Positions 53,054-61,255 of a DNA stretch of 64,000 bases are shown piece after piece. The notes below the pieces were generated by a model, which saw only the letters and a list, made by a program, of their open reading frames with translations, searched no databases and was not told where the DNA came from. The DNA lies in the NCBI GenBank assembly GCA_963725505.1, contig CAVRYN010000007.1, positions 1 to 64,000 on the forward strand. Reading direction: 5' to 3'. Source of the stretch: Udaeobacter sp963725505 (lineage in GTDB: Bacteria; Verrucomicrobiota; Verrucomicrobiia; Chthoniobacterales; UBA10450). Position 1 is the first letter of the stretch; every line of letters begins with the position of its first letter. A program made the position numbers and the translations under genes.

Positions 53054-53434
53054 ATGAGCGTCATTGGTATTGGTGTCGATCTTGTGGAGTGCGCGCGCAT
53101 TCAGCGTTCGATCGATCGTTTCGGAGACCGTTTTCTGCATCGGGTTTTCACCGACGGCGAGATCGAATATTCCATGTCGATGAAATTTCCGGCGCGCCAT
53201 CTGGCTGCGCGTTTCGCCGGAAAAGAAGCCGTGGCCAAAGCGTTCGGCACCGGCATCGGCAAGGCAATGGGCTGGCGCAACATCGACATTCAAAAAAAAG
53301 AGAGCGGCGAACCGTTTCTCATCTTTTCGGGCCCCGCGCATGAGCTGGCTGCAAAACGCGGCGTAACTTCGGCCCTGATCACTCTCAGCCATACCGAGCA
53401 TCACGCGGTCGCCTGCGTCGTTCTTGAGGGATAA
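53054..53434 (+). CDS. acpS: Holo-[acyl-carrier-protein] synthase
   Basis: 126 residues from ATG 53054; upstream in-frame starts translate a repeat. Motifs: GIGVDLVECARIQRSIDRFG (the D of G-x-D-L-V-E), RHLAARFAGKEAVAKAFGTG (R-F-x-x-K-E-A-x-x-K) and GTG/ISLSHTEHHAVACVV-like C-terminus (LITLSHTEHHA). It transfers phosphopantetheine from CoA to acyl carrier protein. Adjacent to pdxJ. Confidence 0.96.
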   Translation: MSVIGIGVDLVECARIQRSIDRFGDRFLHRVFTDGEIEYSMSMKFPARHLAARFAGKEAVAKAFGTGIGKAMGWRNIDIQKKESGEPFLIFSGPAHELAAKRGVTSALITLSHTEHHAVACVVLEG

Positions 53435-53534
53435 TTGCGCTGAAGGTGGCAACGCGTGTCGGCTGCAATCGCGTTGCCTAGGAGTTTACACGCAGCATTG
53501 AAAATCAGCGCGCTTTCCGGCAATAAAGACAGCC

Positions 53535-53912
53535 ATGGAAAATTTTCGGCAGATTATGGACATCGTCGGCACCAGCGTGGATGGCGTGGGCGTACTTATC
53601 GTTGTAGGCGGCGCGCTTTTCGCGACGGTGCGCCTCGCAATTCGCCGCATGCATGGCGTCGGAAGTTATTATGTGTCTTACCGCCAGGATGTAGGACGCG
53701 CGATTTTGCTCGGTTTGGAATTTCTCATCGCCGGTGATCTGATCCGAACCGTTGTTGTCGCTCCGACGATGCAAAACGTGGTCGTCCTGGGATTAATCGT
53801 ACTAATTCGCACGTTCCTCAGCTTGTCGCTCCAATTGGAAATCGAAGGAAGATTGCCGTGGCAGCGAGAAGCGCAGCTGCCAGCACAGAATCATGAAACT
53901 ATTTCGCCGTAG
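53535..53912 (+). CDS. DUF1622 membrane protein
   Basis: 125 residues with three membrane helices (SVDGVGVLIVVGGALFATV, AILLGLEFLIAGDLIRTVVV, VVVLGLIVLIRTFLSLSL) and the family signature RQDVGRAILLGLEFLIAGDL. The conserved charged residues in the membrane-facing segments suggest a transport or sensing role, but none is known. It is 100 bp after acpS, same strand. Confidence 0.85.
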   Translation: MENFRQIMDIVGTSVDGVGVLIVVGGALFATVRLAIRRMHGVGSYYVSYRQDVGRAILLGLEFLIAGDLIRTVVVAPTMQNVVVLGLIVLIRTFLSLSLQLEIEGRLPWQREAQLPAQNHETISP

Positions 53913-53992
53913 TTGGAATTGCACCGGTCATTGATAGGCACTGGCCCGAATGAGATTGACATAATGCACAATGCGTCTGTAGTCTCGTAAGC

Positions 53993-54322
53993 GTGTTTCG
54001 TTGCATTGCTCGCGTGGTCACGATTTTCGCGCTTTGCTGCGCGATCGGGTTGCATTGGATCGCGCTACAGTCGCTGGCGTGGACAACGATGATAATCGAT
54101 TATTCGAAACGCGCGCCGATATGTCAGGCGATTACTCAAACGTTCGACGGCGCACATCCATGCTCGCTTTGCCATGCGGTCAACGCCGGTAAGAATTCGG
54201 AAAAGAAATCTGATCTCCAATCGCCAGCGCCAAAGATCGACATGATTTGCGTGTCGCGGACGGCCTTGCTTGTTACGCCCCTTTGTTTCTTTCGAATACG
54301 CAGCGCGCGATTTTTCTTTTGA
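53993..54322 (+). CDS. Small membrane protein with HPCSLC motif
   Basis: 109 residues from GTG 53993. N-terminal helix (VVTIFALCCAIGLHWIALQS), then SLAWTTMIIDYSKRAPICQA and GAHPCSLCHAVNAGKNSEKK with a C-x-x-C site, and a C-terminal hydrophobic segment. The C-x-x-C suggests metal binding or redox chemistry. It precedes a Cys-rich outer membrane-type protein by 170 bp on the same strand. Two further Cys-rich secreted proteins are 2.4 kb away. I do not know the function. Confidence 0.65.
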   Translation: MFRCIARVVTIFALCCAIGLHWIALQSLAWTTMIIDYSKRAPICQAITQTFDGAHPCSLCHAVNAGKNSEKKSDLQSPAPKIDMICVSRTALLVTPLCFFRIRSARFFF

Positions 54323-54490
54323 TCAAAGTCGGGCGATCTCCGCCCGTGCCGCCACCGCGCCTACTCCTCAGTTAGTTCGCGTTTGATTGAGCTGCGCCGT
54401 GCGTGTGCACGGGTCGTAGTCTTCGCGCATCACGAACTCGGCAACAGCCGCGCAGAATCGCGGCGTTGTTTCCGCTCTTGGAGGAACTTT

Positions 54491-55438
54491 ATGCAAAAAT
54501 TTTATCGGCATTCTTCGATTCGATTGACAGCGTGTGTAATCGCGGTTGCGATGCTCGCGTCTGTCAGAGGCGCTCGGGGTTGCGCTTGCGGTTGTGACAT
54601 TTTCGAGGTGGGGACCAGCTCGATGTTCCCCAACCATCCAGGTGGAATGGTCTTCGTCGATTACGATTTCCAGGATCAGAACCAGAACTGGAGTGGCACA
54701 TCCACCGCGCCGGCGTCGCATAATGATGACAAAGAAATCAAAACCGACTTCACCGATTTCGGCTTGCAATATTTGTTTAACGCCAGCTGGGGGGTTCAGG
54801 TAGAGGTGCCGTATGATTTTCGGTCTTTCACCACGAAGACCGATGCCGGAAAGCTCGTCACGCGCAATTGGAATCAGTTTGGCGATGTGCGCATTGAAGG
54901 CCTTTATACCGGATTCTCTGCCGACCTCTCGGCTGGAGTGAACCTCGGTGTGAAGCTGCCGACAGGGGATTACAAATTCGATCCCAACGTCGTTGATCGC
55001 GATACCCAGCTTGGGACGGGAAGCACAGACATTCTAATGGGTGGCTTCTACCGTCATCACATAAGCCTCCGCGCGAAGTTGTTCTGGTTTGCCCAAACCG
55101 AGCTGGACTTGCCGGTGCTGACTCAGGAGCACTATCGTCCGGGGCTGGAGTTAGATAGCGCCGCTGGAGTGTACTATGTCGGCTGGCACATTGGTCGCGT
55201 GGCGATCTCTCCCGTTGCGCAAGTGATAGTCTCAGAGCGGACCAGCGATGGCGGCGGAGCGTCCGCCCACCCTGTGGCTTCAGGTTTCCAGCGCGTTCTC
55301 CTGTCGCCTGGACTCGAGGTTGATATTCATAAGTTAAGGTTTTATGCCGATGCGGAGGTTCCCGTGTATCAGAACTTCACGGGTAACCAAATCGCAGCAG
55401 CGGTCTTAATTAAAGCGACAGTCGCTTACGAGTTTTGA
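54491..55438 (+). CDS. Outer-membrane beta-barrel-like protein with N-terminal CACGC motif
   Basis: 315 residues from ATG 54491, which has a good Shine-Dalgarno (GGAGGAAC) five bases upstream. The signal peptide (TACVIAVAMLASVRGARG) leads into C-A-C-G-C-D-I-F-E-V-G, then alternating strands typical of a transporter-type barrel (GLQYLFNASWGVQVEVPYDF, DVRIEGLYTGFSADLSAGVN, RVLLSPGLEVDIHKLRFYAD) and a C-terminal V-A-Y-E-F. The last residue Phe and beta pattern support outer-membrane insertion. The Cys cluster at the mature N-terminus could bind a metal. Likely partner of the HPCSLC protein. Confidence 0.75.
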   Translation: MQKFYRHSSIRLTACVIAVAMLASVRGARGCACGCDIFEVGTSSMFPNHPGGMVFVDYDFQDQNQNWSGTSTAPASHNDDKEIKTDFTDFGLQYLFNASWGVQVEVPYDFRSFTTKTDAGKLVTRNWNQFGDVRIEGLYTGFSADLSAGVNLGVKLPTGDYKFDPNVVDRDTQLGTGSTDILMGGFYRHHISLRAKLFWFAQTELDLPVLTQEHYRPGLELDSAAGVYYVGWHIGRVAISPVAQVIVSERTSDGGGASAHPVASGFQRVLLSPGLEVDIHKLRFYADAEVPVYQNFTGNQIAAAVLIKATVAYEF

Positions 55439-55756
55439 CGCGTCGAACACAAGCTCACACTCTTCTGGATGCTGCTCGGCTTCGGCGCATGGAATCGGAT
55501 GGCAATCAAAACGAAGTTGTTCACACCTGAAACAGTCTGCGATTTACTGCCTCAACTGTGCCGGAATGTGATCTGCGAGATCTACCTGCGTGCCGCAGAC
55601 GTGGCCGTCGTCGCATGTCTCGGCGTGACACCTCTGCACGACACTTATAAAGTTACCATCCTGATTTTGCATTGACTGTGAGCGCGGTCATAACCCTAGG
55701 CGTTGCGCTGACAACATCACCTATTGCAAAATCCGGATTTAAACAGACTGCGAGCC
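55439..55756. other. Intergenic region, no supported gene
   Basis: A 68-codon ORF at 55469-55675 has no ribosome binding site or recognisable residues. The region has no strong repeat or terminator stem. Confidence 0.4.
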
Positions 55757-56596
55757 ATGCAAGACGCTTTCATGAAACGCTCTTCTGTTCGGGTCACCCT
55801 GGCCATCATCGCTGTCGCGGTCGCTGCCGTCATCGTGATTGGCGCTTTCGTGCGCCACGCGGCCGGGCGCGAGCTGCGCGAGGCGATTCTTGCGGAACTT
55901 CAGCCGGTCGCGTTGAAGAACTGTACGTTCAAGCGCTTCGGCAGCGCCAACGACGGCGGTTACCTAATGTGCGAAAATCTGATTGAGCCGCTCGATGCAG
56001 CCTACTCATACGGCGTCGGCCCGAACGACGACTGGGGATGCGAGGTGTCGCGCCGGTATCACGTTCCAGTGTACCAATACGACTGTTTTGATCCGGCGCG
56101 GCCGAGCTGCAACGGCGGCACGTTCGTGTTTCACGACGAATGCGTCGGCGATCGAACCGGCCACAGGAAATCGCGTTTCTTCGACACGCTGGAAAACCAG
56201 ATCAGAAGGAACGGCGACACCGGGCGGCGCCTGATCGTCAAGATGGACATCGAGGGCGCAGAATGGGGTTCGCTCCTCGCAGCTCCCGACGAACTGCTCG
56301 CATCGATCCCGCAGATCACGATGGAGATGCACGGCTACGACGATCCAAAGATTCTCGAGGTAATCCGAAAACTGAAACGGAATTTCTACCTCGTGAACCT
56401 CCACTTCAACAACTGGTCGTGCACGTCGAAGGCCGCGCCGCTCCTCGCGTGGGCGTACCAGACACATTGGGTAAACAAACGCATCGGCGTGCCCGATCCG
56501 GCGGTGCCCGTCCCCGCACCGATGAGCCCACTGAACGCGCCCGACTCACCGACGTGGCGCGACTGTCAGTTGCGCACACCTAGATCGCAGCCCTAA
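55757..56596 (+). CDS. Membrane-anchored FkbM-like methyltransferase
   Basis: 279 residues from ATG 55757. An N-terminal membrane helix (VTLAIIAVAVAAVIVIGAFV) is followed by a METTL24/FkbM-like domain: GSANDGGYLMCENLIEPLDA, YSYGVGPNDDWGCEVSRRYH and the V-K-M-D-I-E-G-A-E-W motif that marks FkbM-type methyltransferases. It probably O-methylates a sugar or lipid at the membrane. Anchoring through the N-terminus is unusual for bacterial FkbM enzymes. ATG 55772 is an alternative start. Base composition is richer in G and C than the neighbours, which could mean transfer. Confidence 0.78.
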   Translation: MQDAFMKRSSVRVTLAIIAVAVAAVIVIGAFVRHAAGRELREAILAELQPVALKNCTFKRFGSANDGGYLMCENLIEPLDAAYSYGVGPNDDWGCEVSRRYHVPVYQYDCFDPARPSCNGGTFVFHDECVGDRTGHRKSRFFDTLENQIRRNGDTGRRLIVKMDIEGAEWGSLLAAPDELLASIPQITMEMHGYDDPKILEVIRKLKRNFYLVNLHFNNWSCTSKAAPLLAWAYQTHWVNKRIGVPDPAVPVPAPMSPLNAPDSPTWRDCQLRTPRSQP

Positions 56597-56660
56597 TGCT
56601 TGACGGCCGGGAGAATATTCGTGCGGGTGGCCCAATGAATCTGCCTATCAGCGGCTTAAC

Positions 56661-56693
56661 GAAAACCCTCGCCGGATTTCTCCGACGAGGGTC
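56661..56693 (-). terminator. Terminator-like hairpin
   Basis: ACCCTCGCCGGA-TTTC-TCCGACGAGGGT, a 12-bp stem with one mismatch, followed on the minus strand by TTTTCGTT. It lies 23 bp after the stop of the 40-residue Cys-rich gene. Confidence 0.7.
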
Positions 56694-56715
56694 TCGTTGA
56701 ACTTAGCTTGAATGG

Positions 56716-56838
56716 CTACTTTTTACAGCATTTGCCAGGGCAACATTTTGCGTTGCCCTTGCAGCAATCGGCGGGCGACGTTGCTGTCGCCGTACCGATG
56801 AATGCTGCCAAAGTAGCAATCAAAAGAAGATATTTCAT
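56716..56838 (-). CDS. 40-residue secreted Cys-rich protein
   Basis: Reads MKYLLLIATLAAFIGTATAT as signal peptide, then SPADCCKGNAKCCPGKCCKK. Six Cys in sixteen residues, arranged as three C-C pairs, look like a metallothionein-type or metal-chelating site. A GGAGA ribosome binding site lies 5 bases before the ATG and a terminator-like hairpin follows the stop. The upstream neighbour on the same strand is another Cys-rich secreted protein (65 bp away), so both may form a short operon. It acts outside the cytoplasm. A role in copper or other metal handling is a guess from the Cys pattern. Confidence 0.75.
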   Translation of the reverse strand: MKYLLLIATLAAFIGTATATSPADCCKGNAKCCPGKCCKK

Positions 56839-56903
56839 AAGATTCTCCGTTTCAGTTTCGTTGAGGAACTCGGCCACGAATTTCCATCGCGCCGAGCCGA
56901 CGC

Positions 56904-57254
56904 TTAGGAGAACACGCCACGCGGCGGTGGAACTGGCGGGCGCTGAGTACGCGTATTTACGCGCTCGTCACTAACACCAACCGTTCCGACGAAATGCATA
57001 TCTGTAAAGAACGGTGTCGCTGTCGTAAAATAAAGTGCGCAACATGCCGATTGAGTCGCACAGCATGATGACCCGAGAGTTGAAGACGTCTCCCCCATGG
57101 CCATGGGGCAAGCGTGACACCCGCCTGCGCTCATGCTAGCGCAGCAATCTGAGACGTGCGAATCAGCGAGGGAAACTTGAGGTGTTACGATCGGTGTGAG
57201 ACAACCGATGCTTAAGGTGAGCACGGCCAGGAACAATCGCGCTGGCAGTTTCAT
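56904..57254 (-). CDS. Secreted Cys-rich protein
   Basis: 116 residues: signal peptide (RLFLAVLTLSIGCLTPIV), a Cys-rich stretch (SDCCASMSAGGCHACPMAMG, then SSCCATQSACCALYF) with ten Cys and two Met, and a tail TQRPPVPPPRGVFS. The C-x-x-C-P-M and Met residues are typical of copper or zinc chelation. I recall tails of this P-P-V-P-P-P-R form in Verrucomicrobia. It lies upstream of the 40-residue Cys-rich gene. No metal pump or regulator is adjacent; the HPCSLC/CACGC gene pair 1.5 kb away may be related in function. Confidence 0.75.
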   Translation of the reverse strand: MKLPARLFLAVLTLSIGCLTPIVTPQVSLADSHVSDCCASMSAGGCHACPMAMGETSSTLGSSCCATQSACCALYFTTATPFFTDMHFVGTVGVSDERVNTRTQRPPVPPPRGVFS

Positions 57255-57412
57255 CGGCTATAGTTTATCACCTGTGGAGACTTTCCAAAGAAAATTCTCG
57301 ATCTGCCATTGAAAGATTCGATGGCATTGGCGTTGTCAAAATTCTTTGCAAAGATTCTGAAAAACTAGAAATATGATCGACATTAACTTCCACAGCTAAT
57401 TCGTAGAAGGCC

Positions 57413-58439
57413 ATGAAAACTGAGAATTTGGAATCTATAGCGAGAGCGTTGGTCGCCCCGGGGAAGGGAATTCTGGCAGCCGATGAAAGTTCGGGGACGA
57501 TCGAGAAGCGATTGAAAAGCATTAATGTTCCGTCAACTGAGGAGAATCGTCGCGCCTATCGCGAAATTTTGTTTACGACGAAGGGAGCCGGGAGACTTCA
57601 TCAGCGGCGTGATTCTGTTTGACGAAACGATTCGGCAGAAAACTCGCGACGGTCGCACTTTCGTCGAAGCATTGGAACAGCAGGGGATCATCCCAGGGAT
57701 CAAGGTGGATAAAGGCGCCAAGGGGATGGCGAATTTCCCGGGCGAGAAAATCACGGAGGGCTTGGACGGCTTGCGGGACAGGCTGGCGGAATATCACCGG
57801 TTGGGCGCGCGCTTTGCCAAATGGCGCGCCGTGATCACGATCGGCGAGAAAATTCCCACGCGCACATGCATTGACGCGAACGCGGAGGCGTTGGCGCGTT
57901 ACGCGGCACTTTGCCAGGAAGCGAACGTGGTGCCGATCGTCGAACCGGAGGTGCTCATGGATGGCACGCATACGATCGAGCGATATTTTGAGGTCACGGA
58001 ACAAACGCTGCGAAGCGTTTTCGATGCGTTGGCTGAGCATCGCGTTGTGCTCGAAGGTATGCTGCTGAAACCAAACATGGTGCTTTCGGGCAAAGAATGT
58101 CCGCAGCAGGCTTCCGTGCAGGAAGTAGCGGAAGCCACGGTGCGTTGCATGAAGCGCGTGGTGCCGGCGGCGGTGCCCGGTCTTGTCTTTCTCTCCGGCG
58201 GTCAAAGCGATCAGCAAGCCACCGAACATCTCAACGCAATGAATCGTATGGAAGGCCTGCCGTGGCAGTTGAGCTTTTCCTTCGGGCGCGCTTTGCAAGC
58301 GCCTGTCCTCAAAGCATGGAAAGGCGAGGCCGCGAATGTAGCTGCTGCGCAACAGGCGTTCCATCATCGCGCCTGGTGCAACAGCAAAGCGCGCTTCGGC
58401 AAATACACCGAAGATATGGAGACAGCGAAAGCCGCATGA
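57413..58439 (+). pseudogene. fba: Class I fructose-bisphosphate aldolase, one frameshift
   Basis: N-terminus SIARALVAPGKGILAADESS is the conserved class I start. After a +1 shift near 57590 the barrel continues with GDFISGVILFDETIRQK, KWRAVITIGEKIPTRTCIDA, PIVEPEVLMDG, the Schiff-base Lys region MLLKPNMVLSGKE and VFLSGGQSDQQATEHLNAMN. About 341 residues when joined, the normal length. It splits fructose 1,6-bisphosphate in glycolysis and forms it in gluconeogenesis. The class I enzyme is the rarer bacterial type and is common in Verrucomicrobia. Its stop overlaps the next start by ATGA. Confidence 0.9.
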
Positions 58440-58948
58440 AATCCGGATCTATGATTATACGACTCCTCTTCGCAATACCGGCCGCGTGTTTTTTAACTTC
58501 GACGGTGCAGCTCCTCGGTGCGGAGCACCCGGTGCAGCAACCGCCGCAGTTCCAACAGTTGTCCCAGTTACCAGCCGGATCTTCGCAGCACGCCGCGACG
58601 AAGGAAGTCAGCACGGCTGATATCGCTGCCGGGATCAAAAGACACATCGCGACTGAACGCAAAAATTCCGCCGACAGAAAGTTTCACGTCAACTACCGGG
58701 GCAAAAATCTGGCGCTCGATTTGACGAAGGTGCACGACGATCGGCTTTCCAGTCTCGGCGGCGGCAAATATTTTGCGTGCGTCGATATGAAAGCTGCGGA
58801 CGGCACAATTTACGACATTGATTTCTTCATGGCCGGACAACCGGGCAGCATGACGGTCACGGAGACTTCCGTTCACAAGATCAACGGCAAACCGCTTTAC
58901 AACTGGAAAGAACAAGGCGGCGTCTGGAAAAAAGTACGCGTTTCGTAG
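58436..58948 (+). CDS. Small secreted protein, paralogue of 50769-51302
   Basis: 170 residues from ATG 58436 (ATGA overlap with fba), or ATG 58451. The signal peptide is MIIRLLFAIPAACFLTSTVQ. A Gln/Pro linker leads to the conserved part STADIAAGIKRHIATERKNS, KVHDDRLSSLGGGKYFACVD and VTETSVHKINGKPLYNWKEQ. Being coupled to an aldolase gene has no obvious meaning. The paralogue at 50769 carries the same V-D-M-K and Y-D-I-D-F-F blocks. Function unknown. Confidence 0.85.
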   Translation: MKSGSMIIRLLFAIPAACFLTSTVQLLGAEHPVQQPPQFQQLSQLPAGSSQHAATKEVSTADIAAGIKRHIATERKNSADRKFHVNYRGKNLALDLTKVHDDRLSSLGGGKYFACVDMKAADGTIYDIDFFMAGQPGSMTVTETSVHKINGKPLYNWKEQGGVWKKVRVS

Positions 58949-59127
58949 CTGTAGCCGCGGCCCTGTGGGCCGCCTGCAGATGGCGACAGTGCCGCAATCC
59001 GACGATAGATTGTAGGGCGGGCGCTGCGCCTGCCAAGCTCGAGCCCGGCAAGCGAGGCATTTCGCGATGTACCGTAGCGGCGGTGTGTCACCGCCGACGT
59101 TTGCGACAGTCATAGACTGCCGCTACA
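58949..59127. repeat. Cluster of TGTAG-type hairpins before metG
   Basis: Contains TGTAGCCGCGGCCCTGTGGG, TGTAGGGCGGGCGCTGCGCC and GTAGCGGCGGTGTGTCACCG, the last closing with GACTGCCGCTACA at 59115-59127. Three to four hairpins with variable arms lie side by side. Confidence 0.65.
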
Positions 59128-59128
59128 G

Positions 59129-60753
59129 ATGAACACAGAAATGCCGAAGACATTTTTCATCACCACCGCGATCTATTACACGAACTCATCGCCACATGTC
59201 GGGCACGCGTACGAGATGGTGCTGGCCGATGTGATTGCGCGGTATCACCGGCTGAAAGGTGAAAAAGTTTTTTTTCTCACCGGTGTCGATCAACACGGCC
59301 AGAAGGTGCAGCAATCCGCGGCGAAAGCAGGCGTTCCTCCGGCTGAATTCGTCAAAGGAATTTCACAAAAGTTTGTCGATCTTGCGAAAAAACTCGACGT
59401 GCAATACGACGACTGGGCGGAGACGATCAGTGATCGGCACAAGAAAGTCGTTCAAGGCATTCTGCAGCGGCTCTTCGATGAAGGCCAAATCTACAAGGAC
59501 AAACAATCCGGCTACTACTCAATTCGTCAGGAACAATTCTTAACTGACAAGGAGCGCGGTGCCAACGGTCAATTCGGTCCGGAGTGGGGGGAGATTGAAT
59601 TCCGCGAAGAAGAAAATTACTACTTCAAGCTCGGCCAACACAAGGATTGGCTGCTTCGTTATCTCGACAATCGAGCGGACGCAGTCATTCCCGATTTTCG
59701 CGAGAAGGAATTGCGCAACGCCGTTGAAAGAATCAGCGGCGATCTCTGCATCTCACGTCCCAAATCACGGCTCGACTGGGGAATCGATCTCCCGTTCGAC
59801 AAAGATTTCGTGACTTACGTCTGGTTCGACGCGCTAACGAACTACATCAGTTTTGCCGGTTACGATCCAGTCTCATTCGACTCTCAACTCTCAACCATCA
59901 ACTTTCCGTGACAAATGGCCCGCTCTGCAAATCATCGGAAAAGACATTCTCGTTCCCGCGCACGGCATCTACTGGCTGATCATGCTGCACGCGATCGGAT
60001 TTCCCGATGATCAAATGCCACAACTGCTTGTCCACGGCTGGTGGAATCTCGGCGGCGCAAAGATGAGCAAGAGCGCAGGAAACATCATCGATCCATTCGT
60101 GCTCGCTGATAAATACGGCGCCGACGCGCTTCGATATTATTTGATGAGCGACATCGCCACCGGACAGGATGCGGATTTTTCCGAAGAACGTCTGATCGAA
60201 CGTTACAATGCCGATCTGGCAAACATCTCGGCAATTTACTGAACCGCACGCTAAACATGAGCGCATCGATATCGAAAGCGGCGCGCCTGCAAAGATCGAG
60301 TGACGCATCCTGTCGAAATTGCCGGATGATGCTATCGACGGATACAAGCAGTTAGGCATGAATGAATACATCGAAAGCAATGGGGCTACGCTCCGCTCTG
60401 ATGAGATCACGGAACGTTCGCTCTATCTAGACGTCAGTCCGTGCAATCGGTTTGTATCGAAGTTCGGTCTCCGTGGAAGTTAGCTAAGTCATCGAGCGCA
60501 GAAGATCGCGAATATCTTGGCAAGACCTCCTTTACGACTGCTCGCGGAATCGCTTCGCATCATCGGGATTTTGATTTCGCCAGTGCTACCGAAAGCGGCG
60601 CATGGAATTTTCGATCAACTCAATTGGAAGATGGAGTTGAGCGGAAAAGAAGAGCGTTTCTCACTCGCAGACGCACAGTGGGGTAGATTGCCGGATGGAC
60701 ATGTCGTCGGTAAGCCAGTGCCGTTGTTTCCGCGGATTGAGGCGAATACTTAA
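59129..60753 (+). pseudogene. metG: Methionyl-tRNA synthetase, several frameshifts
   Basis: HIGH motif as H-V-G-H in YYTNSSPHVGHAYEMVLADV, catalytic and Trp residues in FVTYVWFDALTNYISFAG, KMSKS in GGAKMSKSAGNIIDPFVLAD, and C-terminal LAESLRIIGILISPVLPKAA. Frame changes occur near 59900, 60232 and in the anticodon-binding region (60250-60520), where sequence is degraded. A heptamer repeat (59879-59902) lies next to the first break. About 510 residues were intended. It charges tRNA-Met and is essential, so either another copy exists or these are assembly errors. Lengthy damage in the 60250-60440 stretch is more than one indel. Confidence 0.8.
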
Positions 60754-61255
60754 CCACGAAGAGCACGAAGGAACGCGAAGTAGAATTTTGTTCCAGTTCT
60801 TTGTGAGCTTCGTGTCCTTCGTGGTGATTGCTGGGGTCACTCACGTCGAGCGGTCGGTGCGGAGGAATACGCTGATACACGCGACGTAGTCTATGAAGCC
60901 TTTCGCCAATTGCGTTTGCTAACCGAGATGGACGAATAGCGATTAGTTGAGGAACGCTTCTCACTCGCAGACGCAGAGTGGGGGAAATTGCCGGACGGAC
61001 ATGTTGCTGGCAAACAGGTGCCGTTGTTTCCGCGGATTGAGGCCGACAAAGGCGTTTGACACAAACGCCCTACAATTCGCCCGAAGGTTGTAGACGGTTG
61101 ACTCGCTCATCCCGCTCACTCGACCGTCCGGCTTTCCCGTCCATGTCGCTCGGCGCCCGCTGGCTCCATTCTGTGAGACGCGGATCACTTCTTCTATCTG
61201 CACCCGCCGCGATCGTAGCCTTTGGAGTTCGTTGACGTATGAGGATCACCAGCGA
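60754..61255. other. Gap with NHEEHEG-type repeat and duplicated metG 3' end
   Basis: 60751-60835 holds a repeat with AACCACGAAGAGCACGAAGG and CTTCGTGTCCTTCGTGGTG inverted ends. 60953-61055 repeats the last 95 bp of metG (about 85 percent identical by eye). Between them a frame reads AEEYADTRDVVYEAFRQLRL ending LTEMDE-stop, apparently a gene end of unknown origin. A half TGTAG-type element (GTTTGACACAAACGCCCTAC) ends at about 61074. Confidence 0.6.
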
